This document shows, piece after piece, positions 17,879 through 24,834 of a DNA stretch of 64,000 bases. The stretch spans positions 2,356,001 through 2,420,000 of the forward strand of contig OZ242258.1 of the NCBI GenBank assembly GCA_965207025.1. The letters run 5' to 3'. Position 1 is the stretch's first letter. Each line of letters begins with the position of its first letter. This DNA comes from Bin87 sp034423595 (GTDB lineage: Bacteria > Chloroflexota > Dehalococcoidia > Lucifugimonadales > UBA3495). The notes beneath the pieces were generated by a model. That model had not been told where the DNA came from. It did not search any database and worked only from the letters and a program-made list of their open reading frames with translations. A program made the position numbers and the translations under genes.

Positions 17879-19234
17879 TTATAAACCGTTTAGCAACTCC
17901 ATCCTGGCTGCATCCGTTTTCTCAACGTCGTCAAACCAGTATTCGCGCAGCAGCGGGGCGATTTCGGTTTCGACAATCTCGGTGAACCACTCAGTGTGAG
18001 CTTCGATGGGCTTATCGTGCGACGGCGTGAGGTGGCTGTGACCGATGCGGAACTGGGGGCCGAGGTTGCGGTCTTCGGCGATCCGGTCATTCAACGTGCC
18101 AATCCGCGCCGCGATGACGTCCAGAAATTCCGTCGGTATGCCGGACTCCCGATGCACCCACTCCCGCCAGGAGTCGTTGAGTTGCGGTTCCAGGTCGAAG
18201 AAGGCGAAGCGACGGCGCAGGGCGAAGTCCACCAGCGCCAGGGAGCGGTCGGCGAGGTTCATGGTGCCGATGACGTACACGTTGGGCGGGATGTGGAACC
18301 GCTCGCCGTCGTCGCGCGGGTAGGCAAGCGCCAGAGCGTCGTTGTGGCTGCGCTTGTCGGCTTCCAGCAATGTCAGCAACTCGCCGAAGATTGAGGCGGG
18401 GTTGCCGCGGTTGATTTCTTCGATGACCATGACGTATTTGCCATCGGGGTCGTTTCGGGCGTCTTCGGCGAGTTTGAGGAACGGGCCATCTACCAGTTCG
18501 AGTTTGCCGTCACCTTGGGGTCGCCAGCCGCGCACGAAATCCTCGTAGGACAGGTTGGGGTGGAACTGGACCTGCCTGACTTTGGCGTCGTCCTTGTGGC
18601 CGATCAGGGCGTAGGCAAGTCGCTTGGAGAGCCAGGTTTTGCCGGCGCCGGGCGGGCCTTGGAGGATGATGTTCTGCTTGGTGCGGAGGCGGTGGAGCAT
18701 GGACTCCAATATGTCTTCATCGAGGAAGCAGCCGTCGTCTAGGATGGCGGCAACTGTGTAGGTATGTATATATGTCCCTTGGCTATGCGTGCCAGATGTC
18801 GGGTCCTGAATTTTGAGGTCATGTGTCTGGCTAATCCCCACCAGATTCATGATCGTCTCTCCTACGGCAGCATCGACCTGAATGATGTTGAAGCCTTGCT
18901 GTCCGCAACTGCGGAACTCTTCGGGGAGTTTTTTTAGGCCCACCAAGTCGTGTATGGCCTGGCGACTAAGGGGCTTTGAGAACCAAGTGGGTTCCTCGAG
19001 ATCGAACGTAACATGGTCTTGGCTTACACCCATGACAGCCACGCTAAATGCGAGCGATTGACCATAGTTGGGCACGCTCCCGGTGCAATAGATGACCAAT
19101 TCGTCTCCTACTTTGACCTTCCCATGGTCAATGTCCCGAGGTTTCTCCATCCAACGATTGTTTTCGTAGCGTCTATTATTTGTGATGTTAGCGTAGCCAC
19201 CGTCTTTATTTACCTGGACCAGAAATCTGTCCAT
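17879..19234 (-). CDS. mcrB: McrB-type GTPase with N-terminal EVE (PUA-like) domain
   Basis: 451-aa motor and recognition subunit of a type IV restriction system. Residues about 1-135 (MDRFLVQVNKDG, KVKVGDELVIYCTG, PLSRQAIHDLVGL) look like an EVE domain, a PUA-like fold that reads modified bases in flipped-out DNA. Residues about 170-450 are the AAA+ GTPase: Walker A GPPGAGKT (193-200), FHPNLSYEDFVRGWRP, Walker B with IEEINRGN (271-278), and the McrB hallmark MNLADRS (325-331), which marks GTP rather than ATP use. ATG 19234 follows GGAGG. First gene of the operon with two small membrane proteins and mcrC. The modification recognised (methylated or hydroxymethylated base) cannot be read from sequence. 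Confidence 0.9.
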   Translation of the reverse strand: MDRFLVQVNKDGGYANITNNRRYENNRWMEKPRDIDHGKVKVGDELVIYCTGSVPNYGQSLAFSVAVMGVSQDHVTFDLEEPTWFSKPLSRQAIHDLVGLKKLPEEFRSCGQQGFNIIQVDAAVGETIMNLVGISQTHDLKIQDPTSGTHSQGTYIHTYTVAAILDDGCFLDEDILESMLHRLRTKQNIILQGPPGAGKTWLSKRLAYALIGHKDDAKVRQVQFHPNLSYEDFVRGWRPQGDGKLELVDGPFLKLAEDARNDPDGKYVMVIEEINRGNPASIFGELLTLLEADKRSHNDALALAYPRDDGERFHIPPNVYVIGTMNLADRSLALVDFALRRRFAFFDLEPQLNDSWREWVHRESGIPTEFLDVIAARIGTLNDRIAEDRNLGPQFRIGHSHLTPSHDKPIEAHTEWFTEIVETEIAPLLREYWFDDVEKTDAARMELLNGL

Positions 19235-19306
19235 CCAAGAACCTCCATTTTTATCTGCCCATGTCTATTCCAGGAGATATAAGAATGCAGTATAGCAAAG
19301 GCACCG

Positions 19307-19315
19307 TGCTACAAT
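19307..19315 (+). promoter_or_regulatory. Extended -10 promoter for Uma2 gene
   Basis: TGCTACAAT (TG-N-TACAAT) lies 46 bases before the ATG at 19362. It sits in the divergent gap between mcrB and this gene. A -35 is not obvious. Confidence 0.45.
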
Positions 19316-19361
19316 GCGGCGTAGCCAGGGAAATAGAGCTGCCTCACCAGGAGGTTGGGCA

Positions 19362-19928
19362 ATGACCACCGCGAAGAAACTGTTCACGTCGGAAGACTTG
19401 CTGGCGATGCCGGATGACGGCAAGCGGTACGAACTCATCCGGGGAGAGCTAATTGAAATGGCGCCAGCCAGCCATAATTCAAGCAGAGTAGGGCTGCGGT
19501 TTGGTCGGCGGATAGCCAACTTCGTGGAAGAGCATGACTTAGGCCATGATGTCGGTGCGGATGCCGGCATAAACATCGAGCGCGACCCTGATACGGTACG
19601 GGCTCCTGACTACGGGTTTATATCTTACGAACGCGCCTCACACCCTCCGCCGATGAGGGGCTTCGCTAACGTAATTCCCGACCTCGTAGTGGAAGCAGTC
19701 TCTCCCAACGACCGGCAGCCGGAGATTGATGCCAAGACGCAGATGTGGCTGGACGCCGGCGTGCGGTTGGTGTTGGTGGCGTATCCCGAAACGCGGGAGG
19801 TGTACGCCCACCACGAGGACGGTTCGGTAGTGCGCTACGGCGTAGGCGATACGGTGGTGGGCGACCCGGTGCTGCCGGGGTTTGCCTGTCCCGTGGATGA
19901 TATTTTTCACTTCGGGCCGCGTCGATAG
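19362..19928 (+). CDS. Uma2-family putative restriction endonuclease
   Basis: 188-aa protein of the Uma2/DUF820 family, which has a PD-(D/E)XK nuclease fold. Seen: RYELIRGELIEM near the start, the central TVRAPDYGFI, and DLVVEAVSPNDRQPEIDAKTQMWLDAGV carrying the Glu and Lys of the active site. Such genes are abundant in filamentous and Chloroflexota-type genomes. Biological role is unsettled (orphan nuclease, possibly element-associated). ATG 19362 follows AGGAGG with 7-base spacing; an upstream ATG at 19314 is rejected because it lies at the predicted transcription start. Another family member is at 22196. Confidence 0.88.
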   Translation: MTTAKKLFTSEDLLAMPDDGKRYELIRGELIEMAPASHNSSRVGLRFGRRIANFVEEHDLGHDVGADAGINIERDPDTVRAPDYGFISYERASHPPPMRGFANVIPDLVVEAVSPNDRQPEIDAKTQMWLDAGVRLVLVAYPETREVYAHHEDGSVVRYGVGDTVVGDPVLPGFACPVDDIFHFGPRR

Positions 19929-20066
19929 AAGTGCAACCGTGAGGGTCTCCCCCTCACCCCAGCCCTCTCCCACCAGGGGAGAGGGGGTTTTCTGTAAGAG
20001 GACTCCCCTCGCCCCAACCTCCCCCATAAGCGGATGTACTACCCTTCAGAGAGAGGGAGTTGCGGG
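19929..20066. repeat. CCCTCACCCC / GGGGAGAGG repeat, one full and one partial copy
   Basis: Full copy at 19949-19989. A decayed copy follows at about 20007-20055 (CTCGCCCCAACCTCCCCCAT then GAGAGAGGGAG). The repeats fill the gap between the converging Uma2 and queA genes. Confidence 0.75.
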
Positions 20067-21197
20067 TTAGAGAATCAGCATGGCGTCGCCGAAGGAGTAG
20101 AAGCGGTAGTTTTGCTGGATGGCTTCCTGGTAGGCGGCGAGGATGCGCTCCTGGCCGGCAAAGGCAGATACCAGCATCAGCAGGGTGGAACGGGGCAAGT
20201 GGAAGTTGGTGAGCATGGCGTCCACCAAGCGGAATTGATGGCCGGGGGTGATGAAGAGGTCCGCGTTACCCGAGGCTGCGCTGATTTCAGGGAACGAGGG
20301 ATCGGCGGGGGTTCCGGTGATCGCGCCGGCGGAGGAGCCGGCGGGAGTTGCGGTGTTTTCAGCCACACTTGCGTTGTGAGCGTCCTGGGCGACGTGTTCC
20401 AGGGTGCGGACGGTGGTGGTGCCGACGGCGATGATGCGGTTGCCATCGCGGCGGGCGCGGTTGATGGCGTCGGCGGTGTCCTGGGGGAGGTCGAACCACT
20501 CGGTGTGGATTTTGTGCTCGCCGATGTCCTCACCGTGGACGGGGCGGAAGGTGTCGAGGCCGACGTGCAGAGTGACCCATGCGGTATGCACGCCCAGGTC
20601 GCGGATTGATTCCAGCGTCCGGTGGGTGAAGTGGAGGCCGGCGGTGGGCGCGGCGACACTGCCGGGCGTGTCGGCGTAAACGGTTTGGTAACGCTCGGGG
20701 TCTTCCGGTTTCTCCTTAATATATGGAGGCAGGGGCAGCTCGCCGAGGCTTTCCAGAGCAGACTCGTTGGACAGGCGGACGGTACGCAGGCCGTTCTCGT
20801 GGGATTCCAGTATCTCGATGCGGACGTCACCAGAGCGGTCGGAGTTGGGTGAGTGCGGAGCGATGATCACTTCAGCGCCGGGGCGCAAGCGGCGTCCGGG
20901 GCGTCCCAGGGCCTGCCAGATTCCCGGCTCCAGGCGGCGCACCAGCAGGATTTCGACGCGGGCGCCAGAGCGGGTTTCGGTTCCATGCAGGCGTGCCGGG
21001 ATGACGCGGCTGCGGTTGAATACCATCAGGTCGCCGGGGCGCAGGTAATCGGTGAGGTCGCTGAACCTGCGGTGCTCGATGGCGCCGACGGGTCTGTGAC
21101 GACGGAGCGCCAGCAGCCGGGACGAGTCGCGCGGTTCGGCGGGCGTCTGGGCGATCAGCTCGGGTGGCAGATGGTAATCGAAGTCGCTGGTTTGCAT
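20067..21197 (-). CDS. queA: tRNA preQ1(34) S-adenosylmethionine ribosyltransferase-isomerase
   Basis: 376-aa QueA, which transfers and isomerises the ribosyl part of S-adenosylmethionine onto preQ1 at tRNA position 34 to make epoxyqueuosine. Diagnostic stretches: SDFDYHLPPELIAQ at the start, DLMVFNRSRVIPARLHG, VAAPTAGLHFT, the conserved VTLHVGLDTFRPV, and NFHLPRSTLLMLVSAFAG. Unusual: between the HVAQDAHN and GNADLFITPGH segments there is an extra Ala/Thr/Ser/Gly-rich stretch of about 30 residues not typical of the family. No other queuosine gene is in the window. Start ATG 21197 overlaps nothing; repeats lie just upstream. Confidence 0.95.
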   Translation of the reverse strand: MQTSDFDYHLPPELIAQTPAEPRDSSRLLALRRHRPVGAIEHRRFSDLTDYLRPGDLMVFNRSRVIPARLHGTETRSGARVEILLVRRLEPGIWQALGRPGRRLRPGAEVIIAPHSPNSDRSGDVRIEILESHENGLRTVRLSNESALESLGELPLPPYIKEKPEDPERYQTVYADTPGSVAAPTAGLHFTHRTLESIRDLGVHTAWVTLHVGLDTFRPVHGEDIGEHKIHTEWFDLPQDTADAINRARRDGNRIIAVGTTTVRTLEHVAQDAHNASVAENTATPAGSSAGAITGTPADPSFPEISAASGNADLFITPGHQFRLVDAMLTNFHLPRSTLLMLVSAFAGQERILAAYQEAIQQNYRFYSFGDAMLIL

Positions 21198-21204
21198 CGC
21201 GCGC

Positions 21205-21297
21205 TCTGGATTCCCGCCTACGCGGGAATGACGTGAGGGAGGCGGGAATGGCGTGGGAGGGGTGGGAATGACGTGATAAAGGCGGGAATGGCAGTCA
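21205..21297. repeat. GGATTCCCGC hairpin plus tandem GGGAATG units
   Basis: A hairpin CTGGATTCCCGC-CTAC-GCGGGAATGACG at 21205-21233 is followed by three or so decayed GGCGGGAATGNCG units up to folD. Suggests local expansion of one arm of the repeat. Confidence 0.8.
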
Positions 21298-22182
21298 TTA
21301 GGCCGCGGAGATCCGGGCGGCGTGAAGGGTGTTGCTGATGAGCATGGCGACGGTCATGGGGCCGATGCCACCGGGAACGGGGGTAATGGCTTCGGCTTTG
21401 GCGGCTACGGGGTCAAAGTCCACGTCGCCGATCAGACGGTAACCGCGGCGGCGGGAAGGGTCGTCAATGCGATTGATGCCCACGTCGATGACGACAGCGC
21501 CCTTTCGGACCATCTCGGATCCGATGGCGCGGGGGACACCCATGGCGGCGATGAGAATGTCGGCCTGGCGGGTGATGTCCGGCAGGTCGCGGGTCCTGGT
21601 GTGGCAGACGGTGACGGTGGCGTTGCCTCCGGTGGAACGTTGCATCAGGAGGGCGGCCAGAGGCTTGCCGACGATGTTGCTACGGCCGACGATGACGACG
21701 TGCTGGCCGGCCGGGTCATAACCGGAGCGGAGGAGCACCTGCTGCACGCCGGCCGGAGTGCAGGGGAGGAAGGTAGGTTCGCCCTGCAACATGCGGCCCT
21801 GGCTGACGGGGTGCAGGCCGTCCACGTCCTTGCCCGGGTCAATGCGCTGAATGATTGAGCTTTCGTCCAGATGGGCAGACAAGGGCAACTGTATCAGTAT
21901 GCCGTGGAATCGCTGATCGACGTTGAGTTGATCGATATGGGCGAGCAATTCCCTTTGGGAGATTTCCGCCGGCAAGTTAAAGGTTTCGGAGAATATGCCG
22001 GCGTCGGCGCAGGCGCGGGCCTTGTTGCGGACGTACACCGCGGATGCCGGATCGTCGCCCACCAGGACGGCGGCGAGTCCGGGGATTACACCGGACGATT
22101 TGACGAGGTCGGCCACGCCGCCGGCGACTTCAGCGCGGAGGTCCGCGGCCAGTTCGTTGCCATTGAGGATGCGAGCGGTCAT
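21298..22182 (-). CDS. folD: Bifunctional methylenetetrahydrofolate dehydrogenase / methenyltetrahydrofolate cyclohydrolase
   Basis: 294-aa FolD, interconverting 5,10-methylene-, 5,10-methenyl- and 10-formyl-tetrahydrofolate with NADP in the cytoplasm. The catalytic Tyr50 and Lys54 lie in YVRNKARACADAGI. PGKDVDGLHP and the nucleotide-binding GRSNIVGKPLAALL are intact, and the C-terminal VPGGIGPMTVAMLISNT is canonical. Supplies one-carbon units for purines and formyl-Met. It lies 13 bases after the Uma2-type gene on the same strand, but there is no functional link. Confidence 0.96.
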   Translation of the reverse strand: MTARILNGNELAADLRAEVAGGVADLVKSSGVIPGLAAVLVGDDPASAVYVRNKARACADAGIFSETFNLPAEISQRELLAHIDQLNVDQRFHGILIQLPLSAHLDESSIIQRIDPGKDVDGLHPVSQGRMLQGEPTFLPCTPAGVQQVLLRSGYDPAGQHVVIVGRSNIVGKPLAALLMQRSTGGNATVTVCHTRTRDLPDITRQADILIAAMGVPRAIGSEMVRKGAVVIDVGINRIDDPSRRRGYRLIGDVDFDPVAAKAEAITPVPGGIGPMTVAMLISNTLHAARISAA

Positions 22183-22195
22183 AAGTTAGCCGAAA

Positions 22196-22870
22196 CTATT
22201 CCAGGTCAAACACGTACTGGCGCACCGGGAAGGAGAACCCAGGGAGAACGTTCTCGCCATCCAGGGTTTCGGGGTCGTCCAGCGTTTCGGGAGCATCCTG
22301 ACCGGCGCGGTAGATGAAAACCTGACGGTTGCGGGTGTCGATGAGCCAGCCGAGGCGAGCGCCGCCGGCCATCCACAGGGCCATCTTGTTTTGCAGGGGG
22401 CGCAGGTTATCGGTGCGGGAGCGAATCTCTACCAGGAAGGCCGGCGCACCTTCGATGGCGGTTTCCCTTTGCAATGGGGTTTGGGCGTCGTAGTGCTCCT
22501 GCGTCAGCCAGGCTGCGTCGGGGCCTCGTATTTCTCCGGATGTCAGACGGAAGCGACTGGTTTGGGAAGCGTGAACTCCGCCGTTGGCGATTCGCCAGTT
22601 GAATAGAAACCCGTTCAGGTTAGTTTCTTGTTGGTTGCCGCGGAATCCAGTCATGGGCAGTATCAGCAGCTCTCCCTGGGCGTTGACTTCCATATCGTAG
22701 AGGTCGTTCTGTTCGCAGAACTCGATGAACCGGACGGGAAAGTCATCGGCGCGATGGTCGATTCCCAAGGGGGCCAGCTTCAAGCGAATGGTTCCCTGGG
22801 GTTCGGCTACGACCTGCGATTCGGGAGGGGTCTCAGCGGCCTCGGTGACCGGTTTCGCTGTCGTGGTCAT
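22196..22870 (-). CDS. Uma2-family putative endonuclease
   Basis: 224-aa Uma2/DUF820 protein, divergent from the one at 19362. A Pro/Glu-rich N-terminal tail of about 40 residues precedes the nuclease fold. Active-site-like elements: GPDAAWLTQEHY (Asp) and GAPAFLVEIRSRTDNLRPLQNKMALWMAGG (Glu-x-Arg and Lys). The usual E-x-L-S-P is replaced by EIRSRTD, so activity is less sure. Start ambiguous: ATG 22870, or GTG at 22882 adding four residues. Gene tail lies close to folD. Confidence 0.8.
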   Translation of the reverse strand: MTTTAKPVTEAAETPPESQVVAEPQGTIRLKLAPLGIDHRADDFPVRFIEFCEQNDLYDMEVNAQGELLILPMTGFRGNQQETNLNGFLFNWRIANGGVHASQTSRFRLTSGEIRGPDAAWLTQEHYDAQTPLQRETAIEGAPAFLVEIRSRTDNLRPLQNKMALWMAGGARLGWLIDTRNRQVFIYRAGQDAPETLDDPETLDGENVLPGFSFPVRQYVFDLE

Positions 22871-22960
22871 CAGTTTGAGCACGCTCCGTAGGGTTACAGG
22901 TCTATCATATCATTGTGAAGGCGTTTGCCATCGAGGATGAATCAGCCTACAATGCCGGGC

Positions 22961-23923
22961 ATGCGTATCGTGTCTTTGCTGCCCAGCGCGACGGAAATCG
23001 TTTTCGCCCTCGGGCTGGGGGATTCGCTGGTGGGCGTTTCCCACATGTGCGACTACCCGGCGGAGGCGCGAGGGTTGCCAGTGGTGAGTCGCAGCATCCG
23101 GAGCAAGTCCCATCTGTCCAGTGCAGAGATTGACGCCATCATCCAGCAGGCGCGGGCGACCGGCAATCCCCTGTACATCATAGACGGCGATCTGTTGCGC
23201 CAGTTGCGACCAGACCTGATCCTGACGCAGGAACTCTGCGAGGTCTGCGCGGTGGGGGCTGGTTCGGTGTTCGAGACGGCGGCGAAAGCGCTGGATTACG
23301 CACCCGAGATCTTGAGCATCCGGCCGGCCGGTCTGGAAGATATTTTCCAGAACATACTGAGGATTGGCGACGCGGCAGGGGTTCCGCAACGGGCCGGGAC
23401 TTTGCTTGCGGAACTTCAGGAGCGAACCGAATACGTGGCTGAGCGAGCAGCGGACGGGAATCGTCCCAAAGTGTTCTGCATCGACTGGCTGGAGCCGCTG
23501 CGCAACACCGGCCAATGGACTCCAGAACTGGTCGAGTTGGCCGGCGGCGAGGAAGGACTGGCGGAAAAATGGGGCAAGTCGCGGGAAGTGGGTTGGGACG
23601 AAGCGTTGGAGTACCAGCCGGACTACGTGATGGTGATGCCCTGCGCCTTCAATATGGATAGGACGATAGCCGAGACGTCTCGGCTGTCGGACTTGCCGGA
23701 GTGGAACGGGCTGGATGCGGTGCGGAACGGGCGGGTTTACCTGTTTGACGGGCAGATTCCCAGCCGGCACGGCCCCCGTGTGATAGACGTACTGGAAGGG
23801 CTGGCGGAAGCGATGCGCCCCGAAGTTTTCGACGGGCTGACTCGGCCGGGAATTTTCCGGGTCGCCACTCCGGTATCGCGAGTGGACGCGAGTTACGAGA
23901 TTGCCACGCTGCGCTCGCAATGA
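22961..23923 (+). CDS. Cobalamin-binding / BtuF-like periplasmic-binding-fold protein
   Basis: 320-aa protein of the class III binding-protein fold. It begins MRIVSLLPSATEIVFALGLGDSLVGVSHMCDYP, the typical entry of soluble BtuF-like proteins. It continues with LRPDLILTQELCEVCAV and a domain-linking helix near residues 145-165. There is no signal peptide, so it is probably cytoplasmic or acts without secretion, unlike true BtuF. Start ATG 22961 is chosen on family grounds; ATG 22937 (after GAGG) is possible. The last residues (EIATLRSQ) are encoded by an intergenic repeat element that has run into the gene. Cobalamin or metal-chelate binding is inferred. Confidence 0.82.
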   Translation: MRIVSLLPSATEIVFALGLGDSLVGVSHMCDYPAEARGLPVVSRSIRSKSHLSSAEIDAIIQQARATGNPLYIIDGDLLRQLRPDLILTQELCEVCAVGAGSVFETAAKALDYAPEILSIRPAGLEDIFQNILRIGDAAGVPQRAGTLLAELQERTEYVAERAADGNRPKVFCIDWLEPLRNTGQWTPELVELAGGEEGLAEKWGKSREVGWDEALEYQPDYVMVMPCAFNMDRTIAETSRLSDLPEWNGLDAVRNGRVYLFDGQIPSRHGPRVIDVLEGLAEAMRPEVFDGLTRPGIFRVATPVSRVDASYEIATLRSQ

Positions 23924-23945
23924 CGACGGGCAGGGGGATACACCA

Positions 23946-24251
23946 ATGGGATTGTACATGGTGTCGCTGGAACATGCACCAGAGCGGTGCCCCGGCGTGG
24001 ATCTAGGCGTGCGGGACCGGGTATTGCGGATGTCGGCAGAACTGAATGACACGCTGGCCAACCGGGGGTGCGAGTTCAGGGGAGGTTGGGTTGGCAAGTC
24101 GTCGCATCAAACATGGTTGATTTTGGACGGCCCTGACGCCCATGCCATCGACGATGCGGTGATTGACATGGGTTTGGCCACTTGGAACCGGACCGCGATT
24201 TTCCCGATTATCACGATGGAAGAGGCTTTCGGCGGGCTGCCTAACGATTGA
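23946..24251 (+). CDS. Small conserved hypothetical protein (ferredoxin-like alpha/beta fold)
   Basis: 101-aa protein, not recognised with certainty. Its pattern (MGLYMVSLEH strand, helix RVLRMSAELNDTLANRG, GGWVGKSSHQTWLILDGPDAHAI, helix, IFPIITMEEAF) fits a small dimeric alpha+beta barrel like those of DUF3303 or EthD-type proteins. Starts at ATG 23946, 22 bases after the BtuF-like gene and upstream of the Rieske gene. May form an operon with both. Confidence 0.65.
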   Translation: MGLYMVSLEHAPERCPGVDLGVRDRVLRMSAELNDTLANRGCEFRGGWVGKSSHQTWLILDGPDAHAIDDAVIDMGLATWNRTAIFPIITMEEAFGGLPND

Positions 24252-24317
24252 TACAAACCCGGGTGATACGAACCCGGCCGACACGAATCCCGGGCGAGGC
24301 GCGAGAGGAGAAACGCC

Positions 24318-24752
24318 ATGAGCGAAAACATTTACCACCGCCGGCGACGCATGTACACCGACCCGAAAGACATCGGCGACAACAAGATGGCGCCGGCGCG
24401 AAAAGTGGACATCGGCGCGGTGGCGGATTTCCGCGAGTTCCCAACGCGGGTTCGGCTGGAAAACGGAGAGGAGCACTGGCTGGCGAAGGGCAGGGATGGT
24501 CAATACCGGCTGTTGTCCATGGTGTGCCCACATGCCTGGGGTCGGGTGGTGAAGTGGGATAAGAGTTTCTTGTGTCCCGATCACGGCTGGCGTTTTGAAG
24601 AGGGACAGGGGGTTTGTGTGAACGGGCCGCGAGCGCAGCTTTTTTACCATGACGTGAAGGTGGAAAACGGGCGTTTGGTAGCGCAGATTCCGGCGGACAA
24701 CGACCCATCGGTTACGCACGCGCCGCCGCCGGCCTGGGCGGTTCCCAAATAG
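24318..24752 (+). CDS. Rieske [2Fe-2S] domain protein
   Basis: 144-aa soluble ferredoxin-like protein. The cluster ligands are visible: Cys70-x-His72 (CPHAWG) and Cys86-x-x-His89 (CPDHGW), the standard C-x-H...C-x-x-H pattern with 13 residues between. Such small Rieske proteins pass electrons to oxygenases or redox partners. No signal or membrane helix, so cytoplasmic. ATG 24318 is preceded by GAGAGGAG. It follows the small hypothetical gene by 66 bases. Redox partner unknown. Confidence 0.9.
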   Translation: MSENIYHRRRRMYTDPKDIGDNKMAPARKVDIGAVADFREFPTRVRLENGEEHWLAKGRDGQYRLLSMVCPHAWGRVVKWDKSFLCPDHGWRFEEGQGVCVNGPRAQLFYHDVKVENGRLVAQIPADNDPSVTHAPPPAWAVPK

Positions 24753-24796
24753 GGCTGGCACACCCGGCTCCGCTTGTTGCGGAACCATAATTGTAT

Positions 24797-24829
24797 TAAG
24801 GAACACATACATTGCATAAGGAGCACATA
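24797..24829 (+). promoter_or_regulatory. Duplicated ribosome-binding-site element before LRR gene
   Basis: Two 13-base copies, TAAGGAACACATA at 24797 and TAAGGAGCACATA at 24817, with 20-base period. Each contains an AAGGA-like ribosome-binding core. The second is 12 bases before ATG 24835, rather far for a standard site. Confidence 0.45.
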
Positions 24830-24834
24830 GCGCC

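Noticed and set aside
22910..24097. 395-codon open frame antisense to the BtuF-like and following genes
   Set aside because: No domain, crosses two genes and a repeat; the plus-strand genes are convincing.
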